From assembly GCA_900551715.1 (NCBI GenBank), contig URXG01000066.1, positions 1-13,537 on the forward strand: 13,537 nucleotides of DNA, given 5' to 3'. How positions within the stretch are numbered: the first letter of the stretch is position 1; every line of letters starts with the position of its first letter. The notes below the pieces were generated by a model. It ran no database searches, was not told the DNA's origin, and worked only from the letters and a program-made list of their open reading frames with translations. A program made the translations under genes and the position numbers. Source of the DNA: an uncultured Blautia sp. Its GTDB lineage: Bacteria > Bacillota > Clostridia > Lachnospirales > Lachnospiraceae. Below are positions 1-6,224 of this stretch, piece after piece.

Positions 1-64
1 TTTCCTTTTCTACTGGTTTGTCTTCATATTTTCTTACACTGATTCTGTGAAAAATGCTGTTCAT
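1..64 (-). CDS. nitroreductase family protein, N-terminal fragment
   Basis: Only the first 21 codons lie in the window; the gene runs off the left edge. The visible peptide begins MNSIFHRISVRKYEDKPVEK. The R-x-S-V-R-K-Y-x-D-K-P-V pattern near the N-terminus is the classic start of FMN-dependent nitroreductase-family oxidoreductases, where the S-x-R-x-(Y/F) stretch contacts the flavin phosphate. The ATG at 64-62 is preceded by AAAGGAGA at about 8 bases, a strong ribosome site, and by an extended -10 promoter. Members reduce nitroaromatics, quinones or flavins with NAD(P)H in the cytoplasm; the substrate cannot be inferred from this fragment. The family call rests on one motif and is fairly secure. 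The subfamily is open. Confidence 0.75.
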   Translation of the reverse strand, partial: MNSIFHRISVRKYEDKPVEKE

Positions 65-102
65 AACTTTTCGTCTCCTTTACGAATTATTCAGATGATC
101 CT

Positions 103-129
103 ATTATAGCATGTATATTTTATAAAGAC
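103..129 (-). promoter_or_regulatory. extended -10 promoter for the nitroreductase gene
   Basis: On the minus strand a perfect TATAAT (108-103) is preceded by TGC, giving an extended -10 element TGCTATAAT. The -35 region is weak (GTCTTT at 129-124, spacer about 15 bp), as often tolerated with an extended -10. The ATG at 64 lies about 40 bases downstream, leaving a short leader with the ribosome site. Confidence 0.6.
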
Positions 130-139
130 TCATATTTTT

Positions 140-313
140 TCAGTTCTTTCGGTATTTTACAAAAGGCCGACCTCCTGTGGAGTAATCGATCTGGCTGATG
201 GACGCCCTGTTCTCCACCAGATAATCTACGATTCCCAGTAGAAATCCGACGCCTGTCGGATAAGTCAAAAAAAGCGACTGTACCGTTGTTGCCGGTATGG
301 TCGCTTTTGGATT
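140..313 (-). pseudogene. possible C-terminal gene remnant, unrecognised
   Basis: An open minus-strand frame of 57 codons ends with TGA at 142-140 and is bounded upstream by TAA at 316-314. It has no ATG or credible ribosome site. The downstream two thirds read like genuine protein: a hydrophobic segment (TGVGFLLGIVDYLVEN) followed by a polar tail (ISQIDYSTGGRPFVKYRKN), with codon choice like the neighbours. The upstream third passes through the terminator of the next gene, so that part is probably not coding. It may be the surviving 3' end of a gene lost by deletion, or chance. I do not recognise the family. Confidence 0.2.
267..308 (-). terminator. rho-independent terminator after the CotF-like gene
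   Basis: Read on the minus strand: AAAAGCGAC, a 2x2 internal mismatch, TACCG, a 7-nt loop, CGGTA, GTCGCTTTT, then continuing into a seven-T run. It begins about 20 bases after the stop of the 329-787 gene. In plus-strand RNA the internal mismatches become G-U pairs, so the hairpin could also stop opposing transcription, but the T-run lies on the minus-strand side. Confidence 0.8.
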
Positions 314-328
314 TTATCCTGTTAATTT

Positions 329-787
329 TTATTGCATTCCGTTTACCATTTTGTATTTATAGAGCATTTCTGCATGGTTCTGTTCTTCTACCTGAATGTC
401 AGCCAGCAGTTTCCGAATCCCGCTGTTCTCAAAGGCAAAAACTTCTGAATTATATTCCCCGGACACCAGCTTCTCTGTACCGATACAGTCTGTAGCAAGA
501 AATGCATCGTTCATTTTGTCTTCCTGAGAATTCACAGAAGTATAGGTAGCTTTTGGCTCATATTCTCTTCCTGCACTATCATTGCAGTCGCACTGAGGCA
601 CTTCTCCGTTCAGCACTTTTCCAAGAGATTCAAAATGCTGTCTTTCCTGTTCCTGCAGCATCTGAAAAAGATTTTTCAGTTCCGGATCTTTTGCCTGCTG
701 TGCATATCTTCCGTACTTTTCAATACAACTTTTTTCCTGTGTCTGAAGATCCTGAATTGTTGTGCGTTCTTTTTCCTTTAATATCAT
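329..787 (-). CDS. CotF-like spore coat / ferritin-like protein
   Basis: The protein has 152 residues, is soluble and has no signal peptide. Two helical-hairpin halves are visible. The first (about 8-60) contains EKYGRYAQQA and an ExxH pair at E48/H51. The second (about 95-148) contains TEKLVSGEY and ExxH at E135/H138. Glu-rich helices plus two ExxH motifs are the ligand layout of a ferritin/rubrerythrin four-helix di-iron fold. The overall sequence resembles clostridial proteins annotated as spore coat (COG5577, CotF-like). The short Cys pair C66/C68 in the linker is unexplained. The start is supported by AAAGGAAG 8 bases before the ATG. It is a single-gene unit with its own terminator and a sigma-G-like promoter, which fits a sporulation role. 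Alternative: a rubrerythrin-type peroxide scavenger. The family is fairly sure, the role is inferred. Confidence 0.65.
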   Translation of the reverse strand: MILKEKERTTIQDLQTQEKSCIEKYGRYAQQAKDPELKNLFQMLQEQERQHFESLGKVLNGEVPQCDCNDSAGREYEPKATYTSVNSQEDKMNDAFLATDCIGTEKLVSGEYNSEVFAFENSGIRKLLADIQVEEQNHAEMLYKYKMVNGMQ

Positions 788-825
788 TCTATCGACTTCC
801 TTTCTGTAGGTTTACAATACAACGA

Positions 826-854
826 TATTATGTACGGAAAAACCAGCTTTATAC
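826..854 (-). promoter_or_regulatory. sigma-G-like (forespore) promoter of the CotF-like gene
   Basis: On the minus strand GTATA (854-850) is followed after 17 bp by CATAATA (832-826), which fits the sigma-G consensus known from Bacillus (GYATR, 17-18 bp, CATNMTA). The -10 lies about 38 bases before the ATG at 787. No good sigma-A promoter is seen in the 88-bp gap. A short motif match is suggestive only, but it agrees with the spore-coat identity of the gene. Confidence 0.45.
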
Positions 855-875
855 CTGAGTTGCGCTGGATATTTT

Positions 876-2198
876 TCAAATAATGCTTCCAAAAAATCCT
901 GCTTTTTTGTAATCACTGGAACTGCATTTTGGAAGTCCCTTTGTATTCCAGCTCATTCCCATAGAATTTCTCCACGTCTTTGATCCTACAAGGAAAAATC
1001 CTCCCTGTGCATCTACAATATACCATTTGCCACTGATCCGTACTTCCACCCACTGGTGACTTGGATTGTATGCCTTTGCATTTGCATGAACATAATAACA
1101 TTTTACACCTGCTGCATCACAAAGTGCTTTCATTCCTCTGGCAAATCCTGAGCATTGGGCTTCTCCATAAACAAGTGCTCCCCAGGCTGTATTTGCTCCA
1201 TTATACTGCCATCCTTTTCTTGCATATTTACAGTTACTCCTCAAAAAGAAAAATGCTGCACGTGCCTTCTCATAATCACTCATTCCTTTTTTAATGTAAT
1301 TGCTCTGGAAGCTCTGTACTACTCTTCGGACCTGCATAAGTTCTTTGTTGTTGAGAGACGGACCATAAACACTTCCAGCTTTATAATTTCCCTTTACAGT
1401 AGGATTTTTCAGTGTTACTGCACCTACTGAACTAAAATTACTGTAGATTCGTTTTCCGTTTACTTCACTATAAGCACGTACTTTATATTTATAGGTTTTT
1501 CCTGCTTTCGTTTTCTTATCTGTACATCCAAGAGCAGAACCTTTCTGAATTGTTCTCAGACGTTTCCATGTTTTTCCATCATATCTGTAAACCTGATAGC
1601 CTTTTGCTTTCGCTATCTGGCTCCATTTGATCTTTATATTCTTTCCATCAAGCGAATAACTTCTGGTAAGATCCGGTGCAGAAAGTTTTGTTGTAGTTGA
1701 CAGTATATTAGATGTTATAGTTGGCCAATCTTTCTCACTGGCACTTTTAGCTACTACTTTATAGTAATAACGATGTCCTGGGTTTGCAGATTTATCTACG
1801 AATGCCACTTCTCCATCCAACATACAGTCATCTGCATAACATGTAACCTTGTTTTTTGATCCTGAAACATACCAGGATCCATCTCCTCCAAAATCTGTCC
1901 ACCAGGTCCAGCCTGCAATCTTAAACTCATCCAGAAGTTTAAATGTTCCTCCATCAGAAACAGACTTATCTGCTCTGTAAATCCTTGCCCAGTCATACTG
2001 ATCTACTTTTACAGAAGCAGTGATATAAACCTTACAGGACTCGCTGGAATAACATTTTTTTAATTTTACATACTGTTCATAGTCAGCTTTTACCGGATGA
2101 ACTTCTGTAAATATTCCGGCAATTAAAAATACCATTATAAAAAGAAATATTTTCTTCAAAATCCCTGTTACTCTGTTTGTTTTATTCTCTGTTTTCAT
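876..2198 (-). CDS. secreted fibronectin-III / transglutaminase-like protein
   Basis: The protein has 440 residues. The N-terminus has a basic start, a hydrophobic run (about 16-30) and a likely signal-peptidase site near VKA-D at 36-39, so export is expected. No LPxTG, membrane anchor or SLH repeat follows. Residues about 172-264 look like a fibronectin type III-like domain (KIKWSQIAKAKGYQVYRY, KTYKYKVRAY), and 50-170 may hold a second, more divergent one. The C-terminal part is a transglutaminase-like (papain-fold) domain with a plausible triad: C349 in EAQCSGFARG, H381 in SHQWVEV and D396 in YIVDAQ. Such domains act as proteases, amidases or cross-linkers at the cell surface; the substrate is unknown. 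AGAGGG precedes the ATG. It lies 34 bp after the 76-residue gene and is probably the last gene of a three-gene unit. No clear terminator follows. Confidence 0.75.
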   Translation of the reverse strand: MKTENKTNRVTGILKKIFLFIMVFLIAGIFTEVHPVKADYEQYVKLKKCYSSESCKVYITASVKVDQYDWARIYRADKSVSDGGTFKLLDEFKIAGWTWWTDFGGDGSWYVSGSKNKVTCYADDCMLDGEVAFVDKSANPGHRYYYKVVAKSASEKDWPTITSNILSTTTKLSAPDLTRSYSLDGKNIKIKWSQIAKAKGYQVYRYDGKTWKRLRTIQKGSALGCTDKKTKAGKTYKYKVRAYSEVNGKRIYSNFSSVGAVTLKNPTVKGNYKAGSVYGPSLNNKELMQVRRVVQSFQSNYIKKGMSDYEKARAAFFFLRSNCKYARKGWQYNGANTAWGALVYGEAQCSGFARGMKALCDAAGVKCYYVHANAKAYNPSHQWVEVRISGKWYIVDAQGGFFLVGSKTWRNSMGMSWNTKGLPKCSSSDYKKAGFFGSII

Positions 2199-2232
2199 TC
2201 TTTTCCCTCTTCTTTATGAAATTTTTATTACA

Positions 2233-2463
2233 CTATGCTTCAAACTCTGCTGTCACATAAAATCCCTGTGGGGTATGTTCAATATTTGTTACCACACCTT
2301 CTTTGACTTTTATGCGATCTGCATTTTTGTAACAACCGGACATTGCTACTGCGGGCTCGATAATATAACTGTAATTCATATAGGACTGAAATTCAGAAAT
2401 CTGCACCTTGTCTCCTATATTCAGAAGCCCTGGCCTTTCCATCTTAAATCTTTCCTGGCGCAT
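2233..2463 (-). CDS. small conserved-looking protein of unknown function
   Basis: The protein has 76 residues, is soluble and has no membrane segment. I do not recognise it. The pattern GDKVQISEF near residue 17 and KVKEGVVTNIEHTPQGFYVTAEF at the end, with alternating hydrophobics and Gly turns, looks like a small SH3-like or KOW-type beta barrel. It is real rather than a shadow: AGGAGG sits 9 bases before the first ATG, which also decides against the internal Met8, and the gene fits between its neighbours with gaps of 24 and 34 bases. Its tight placement behind the SprT-like gene suggests co-translation. The preceding protein also ends in a barrel-like domain, so a shared partner is possible, but this is inference. 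Confidence 0.6.
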   Translation of the reverse strand: MRQERFKMERPGLLNIGDKVQISEFQSYMNYSYIIEPAVAMSGCYKNADRIKVKEGVVTNIEHTPQGFYVTAEFEA

Positions 2464-2487
2464 TCTTTTTTGCCTCCTGTATATTTA

Positions 2488-3243
2488 TTATGGTTTCTGT
2501 ATTCTCCCTTTTTTATATTTAGTCTGCAGAAGCCATTTCTGATCAATGACTTTCACAGCATCGCCAAAGCGTATATGAAGCGTAACGGAACCTGTCTGTT
2601 TTTCGATTTTTTCTATGATTCCCTCTCCGAATTTCGGATGTTTGATTTTTTCTCCTGTTTCATATTTTATGATCACATTCTGCGTTTTTTTGTATTCCTG
2701 TTCTCTTCTGTGCTGGTCACGTATAGTCACTGTTTTGTCATGAATCGGATTTTTCAGAAGCTTATCATAATTATGGTTCATCAGTGCCTCGCCTGCTTTG
2801 TAATAGGGAGTCGGTGCGGCACCTACCAGTGAACAGCAGTATTTCCAGGCGCTTCCATGGATTCCAGGCTGCCATTGGTACTGTCTGGGTATGGTCATAT
2901 TGTACTGCATATAATGAGCATATTCATGCTTATAAAGATCCTCTCTTTCTTCTTTGCTGAGAGGATTTTTGACCGCATACCCTATAAACAGCAGGGAAAA
3001 ATGAAAATGTTCTTTCTGCCCATGTCCCGTCTGGTTATAAGAGCCAAGGGAATCTGACTCAAATCCAAATGTTATGGGGATGTTTGCTCCACGAAGATGA
3101 AATTTTTTGTCCAGTTCTCTGTACAAGGCCCGGATCTGGGCTGTAAGAATTGGTGTTTCTTTCTGAAGTGTCATATGAAGCCCCTCATAAGCTCTGTGGT
3201 TTGTCTGTACTTTTGATGAATGATATTGACTGTAATTTTGCAT
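2488..3243 (-). CDS. SprT-like zinc metallopeptidase-fold protein with UvrD/PcrA-like C-terminal domain
   Basis: The protein has 251 residues and is cytoplasmic. Residues 30-145 carry a SprT-type zincin pattern: an RALYRELDKKFHL helix, a beta region, HEYAH at 106-110 (two His ligands and catalytic Glu107), then HGSAWKYCCSLVGA with H129 as the likely third zinc ligand, equivalent to the HG-x-x-F of SprT/Spartan proteins. Residues 197-240 (GEKIKHPKFGEGIIEKIE to KWLL) match the Tudor/KOW-like barrel found at the C-terminus of PcrA/UvrD-type helicases, where it contacts RNA polymerase. The pairing suggests a protease acting on protein bound to DNA or to the transcription machinery, but no function is established from sequence. 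It is the first gene of a unit with the 76-residue and transglutaminase-like genes. The ATG has AGGAA about 6 bases upstream. Fold confidence is good, role low. Confidence 0.7.
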   Translation of the reverse strand: MQNYSQYHSSKVQTNHRAYEGLHMTLQKETPILTAQIRALYRELDKKFHLRGANIPITFGFESDSLGSYNQTGHGQKEHFHFSLLFIGYAVKNPLSKEEREDLYKHEYAHYMQYNMTIPRQYQWQPGIHGSAWKYCCSLVGAAPTPYYKAGEALMNHNYDKLLKNPIHDKTVTIRDQHRREQEYKKTQNVIIKYETGEKIKHPKFGEGIIEKIEKQTGSVTLHIRFGDAVKVIDQKWLLQTKYKKGRIQKP

Positions 3244-3295
3244 GTAATTCCTGTATTTTCCTTTTCTTATAGTGATACATTCTACGTTACTTTTT

Positions 3296-3323
3296 ATTGT
3301 ATCATATTTTATTTTCGGAACAA
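3296..3323 (-). promoter_or_regulatory. promoter of the SprT-like gene cluster
   Basis: On the minus strand TTGTTC (3323-3318), a 16-bp spacer and TACAAT (3301-3296) preceded by TGA form a moderate sigma-A promoter with an extended -10. The ATG at 3243 is about 50 bases downstream. It lies between the terminator of the GH3 gene and the start of the SprT-like gene, where a promoter is expected. Confidence 0.5.
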
Positions 3324-3348
3324 AGCAGAGTTTTCAGGAACAAAACCC

Positions 3349-3399
3349 AAAAAGTCCCCCGCAGACAACAACATTTTTGCATTGTCCGCAGGGGGCTTT
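3349..3399 (-). terminator. terminator of the glycoside operon
   Basis: Minus-strand hairpin beginning about 14 bases after the GH3 stop. The left arm starts AAAGCCCCCTGCGGACAA. A 13-nt loop is followed by the right arm TTGTCTGCGGGGGACTTT, then TTGGGTTTTG. The stem is about 18 bp with one C-A mismatch and two G-U pairs. It ends the operon that starts with the symporter. Confidence 0.85.
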
Positions 3400-3413
3400 A
3401 TTTATTTCTATTT

Positions 3414-5927
3414 TTACTCGTATTGATTTGATCTCCAGATCACACTGACCAGTCTTGCGATGCAGGCTTTCAGATCAGCCCGTTTCAATGTACCATCTGC
3501 AAGTTCTTTCTTAAGGTTCTCATGATCTCCCACACATCCAGGCATTACCAGATCATTTCCGGCTCTCATGCAGCCTGCTGCGGTACAGCTGTCATCTACT
3601 TCTGTAGTTGTCCAGTCAGTCATGATCATCCCCCGGAATCCCCATTCGTTTCTGGCAATTTCCGTACAGAGATCATAGTTATTAGCAGCATGAACACCGT
3701 TGATCAGATTGTAGCTGGTCATAATGGACAGTGGTTGACTTTCTTTTACGGCGATTTCAAATCCCTTCAGGTAAATTTCCCGAAGAGTACGTTCAGAAAC
3801 CACACTGTCCGATCCCATTCTGTTATCTTCCTGATTGTTGCAGGCAAAATGTTTGATGGTGGTTCCACAGCCATAGTTGGACTGTACTCCATTGGTCATT
3901 GCTGCTGCAATAGTTCCGGCTACATAAGGGTCCTCTGAATAATACTCAAAGTTTCTTCCACAGAGAGGATTTCTGTGAATATTCATCCCTGGTGCCAGCC
4001 ACAGAGTCACACCGAAATGATTCATCTCTGCTCCTATCATAGCTCCGACTTTCTGGAGCAGCTGCTGATCCCAGGTCTGTGCAAGAAGAGTTCCTACCGG
4101 AATCGCTGTACAGTACTGATAATATCTTTCTCCCGGAAGTTCTTTCGTATTGTCATAAAAAAGTCCGCCTTCCAGGCTGAATTCAAATGGCATGGATATA
4201 ATCTGTCCATTGTCTACATGATAATATTTCATAAGACGAAGTCCTGCAGGTCCGTCTGCAAGAACAATACTTGCCAGGCCCTTGTCCACTGCACATCTGT
4301 GTGTTTCTCCTGCGGAACCTGGTACGGATATTCCTGCTGCCCCCAGATTTCCGCCCTGTGCTTTGCCAGGATCTCCGGCTGCCAGATCGATCAATTCTTC
4401 TTCTGAAAGAGTCTCTACAAAATCCATAGCCTCTTTTTCGTAGATCTGACTGTTTTTCCTGAATTCTACCAGCTCTGTATCATAACTGTCTGCATACAGC
4501 TCCACTACGGGAAGTTTCTCATCAAAAACTGTCTTTCGGATTTTATTTTCTCTTTCAGCTGTCTCCCCTGACTTTTGATTTTTTTCTTCCAGTCTCTGTT
4601 TCAATGGAAAGAAATTTGCAGTCTTGGTCAGGATCACTCCTTCTTCCAGTGTAGCACCGCCTATCAGCTTACTGCTTTCCAAACTGTTGCCGGCCCACAC
4701 ACCATAAAATCCAGATTCCATGATCCATGCAGCTCTTGATTCGTCATAGGAAGTAAGTCTTTCAGCAGGAACTTCGAAAACAAGATTTTCCTGCTGTCCT
4801 GGTTTCAGCTCAGAAGTTTTTCTGTAAGCCACCAGACGACGGGCTTCTTTTTCCAGTCTGCCTCCTGGAAGGGAAACATAAATCTGTATCACTTCTTTAC
4901 CAGATACTGCACCTGTATTCTGTACAGTTGCAGAGACTCTCAGCCCGCCTTCTGCTGTTTTTACCAGACAGGTGTCTTTTATCTCAAACTCTGTATAGGA
5001 AAGTCCATAACCGAATCCATAACGTACCGGTACCTGGAAGGTATCAAAATAACGGTATCCTACGTAGATTCCTTCTTCGTAAACCTCTGTCTTTACATTT
5101 CCGTTATTGTGAGAAAATGTAGCTGAGTTGGGATAATCTTCATATTTATAAGCCCAGGTATCTACCAGCTTGCCGGAAGGTGTGACTTTTCCTGACAGAA
5201 TATCTGCCAGAGCATTTCCACCTTCCATTCCTGGCTGCACGATCACAAGAAGTGCTTTAATATTGCTGAACTCATCCATAAAAGAAAGATCTACCTGTGC
5301 TCCTGCATTGATGACAACAATCACATTTTTGTAGTATTTACAGATGTCTGTAAGCATCTGATGTTCATCTTTTTTGAGATAATAGTCCCCTTCTCCGGCT
5401 GTCCGGTCCGAACCTTCTCCGGCGATCCGGCTGAGTACATAAACAGCTGTATCTGTATTCTCTCCCTCTGCCGGTTTCCTGACAGGATCACCTGTGGGCA
5501 TTATAAAAGGTGTGGTACTGTAAACAGTGAAAAAATCCATCACGTCTCCACCGGTTCCACCACATCTGGAAAGGATATCTTCTTTCCAGGCCTGACGAGC
5601 ATCTGTATAAATTTTGTCGTAGCTTTTGATCCAGTCTTCTGTTGTTATCTGAAAACCTGCATTCTTCATTCCCTGTAAGACAGAAACAGATTCTCTTTCA
5701 TTTACGTCACCGGAGCCTGTCCCACCTTTGATGGTCTTTCCTGCACCGGCTCCATAAAGGGCTACTGTACTTCCTTCTTTCAGGGGAAGTACATGATCTT
5801 CATTTTTCAGAAGGACCATTCCTTCTGCTGCTGCCTTTCTTGCAAGAGCACGATGTTCTGTTTCCCATGGCTGGATCTCAGGACTTGTAGTTCCGGAGAA
5901 TTTTCTTTCTTTTATGGTCTTTTTCAT
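3414..5927 (-). CDS. GH3 beta-glucosidase family protein, permuted domain order
   Basis: The protein has 837 residues and no signal peptide, so it is cytoplasmic. Domains are in reversed order compared with most GH3 enzymes. The alpha/beta sandwich (GH3 C-type) comes first, about 30-310, including KNEDHVLPL and SRIAGEGSDR, whose E171 is the probable acid/base. A fibronectin-III-like domain follows (about 328-412), then a charged linker (445-500). The TIM-barrel (GH3 N-type) lies at about 505-830, with GRNFEYYSEDPY (657-668), KHFACNNQE (692-700) and the nucleophile D771 in MIMTDW. This arrangement is known from Ruminococcus albus-type beta-glucosidases. The enzyme should retain configuration and release glucose, or possibly xylose, from beta-glycosides. 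AGAGGG lies 7 bases before the ATG. It is the last gene of the operon, 39 bp after the HPr-like gene. Exact specificity cannot be read from sequence. Confidence 0.88.
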   Translation of the reverse strand: MKKTIKERKFSGTTSPEIQPWETEHRALARKAAAEGMVLLKNEDHVLPLKEGSTVALYGAGAGKTIKGGTGSGDVNERESVSVLQGMKNAGFQITTEDWIKSYDKIYTDARQAWKEDILSRCGGTGGDVMDFFTVYSTTPFIMPTGDPVRKPAEGENTDTAVYVLSRIAGEGSDRTAGEGDYYLKKDEHQMLTDICKYYKNVIVVINAGAQVDLSFMDEFSNIKALLVIVQPGMEGGNALADILSGKVTPSGKLVDTWAYKYEDYPNSATFSHNNGNVKTEVYEEGIYVGYRYFDTFQVPVRYGFGYGLSYTEFEIKDTCLVKTAEGGLRVSATVQNTGAVSGKEVIQIYVSLPGGRLEKEARRLVAYRKTSELKPGQQENLVFEVPAERLTSYDESRAAWIMESGFYGVWAGNSLESSKLIGGATLEEGVILTKTANFFPLKQRLEEKNQKSGETAERENKIRKTVFDEKLPVVELYADSYDTELVEFRKNSQIYEKEAMDFVETLSEEELIDLAAGDPGKAQGGNLGAAGISVPGSAGETHRCAVDKGLASIVLADGPAGLRLMKYYHVDNGQIISMPFEFSLEGGLFYDNTKELPGERYYQYCTAIPVGTLLAQTWDQQLLQKVGAMIGAEMNHFGVTLWLAPGMNIHRNPLCGRNFEYYSEDPYVAGTIAAAMTNGVQSNYGCGTTIKHFACNNQEDNRMGSDSVVSERTLREIYLKGFEIAVKESQPLSIMTSYNLINGVHAANNYDLCTEIARNEWGFRGMIMTDWTTTEVDDSCTAAGCMRAGNDLVMPGCVGDHENLKKELADGTLKRADLKACIARLVSVIWRSNQYE

Positions 5928-5966
5928 GGTTTTCCCTCTTTATTATTTACTGGTTTATCTGTCTTT

Positions 5967-6197
5967 TTATTCTTTTACGAAATCGGCAAAAGCTTCTTTT
6001 ACTTTTGCTTCGTCATCGGTATCTGCGTTGAGAATCAGGTCTTTGCTGAGATCCAGACTGAAAATCCCCATGATTGATTTAGCATCTACATAATATTTTC
6101 CACTCTGAAGATCCATATCACAGTCAAATTTGCTGCAGATCTTGTTAAATTTATCTGCGTCCTGCATAGATACGATTGCTACTTTTAATTTTACCAT
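5967..6197 (-). CDS. HPr-like protein lacking the phosphorylatable histidine
   Basis: The protein has 76 residues. The central KSIMGIFSLDL (40-50) aligns with KSIMGVMSLGI of HPr, placing S41 at regulatory Ser46, and CSKFDCDMDL aligns with the preceding helix and strand. The IHARPAT segment with His15 is replaced by SMQDADK, and the whole protein contains no histidine, so it cannot accept phosphate from enzyme I on His. This is the state of Bacillus Crh, which is phosphorylated by HPr kinase only on Ser46 and acts with CcpA. By analogy this could be a regulatory, not sugar-transporting, HPr. It sits between two hydrolase genes (27 bp from GH78, 39 bp from GH3), with AGGAGA 6 bases before the ATG and no other PTS gene nearby. 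Alternative: a structural HPr homologue with another partner. The fold call is good, the role inferred. Confidence 0.75.
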   Translation of the reverse strand: MVKLKVAIVSMQDADKFNKICSKFDCDMDLQSGKYYVDAKSIMGIFSLDLSKDLILNADTDDEAKVKEAFADFVKE

Positions 6198-6224
6198 AAT
6201 CTGTCTCCTGATCGAAAGTATATT

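Noticed and set aside
245..260. TCCGAC/GTCGGA hairpin shared with the terminator at 10386-10408
   Set aside because: Only the 6-bp stem is common; loops and flanks differ, so a dispersed repeat is not supported.
2275..2832. 185-codon plus-strand frame opposite the 76-residue and SprT-like genes
   Set aside because: It spans two well-supported opposite genes, is Phe/Cys-rich like antisense of A-rich coding DNA, and lacks a ribosome site.
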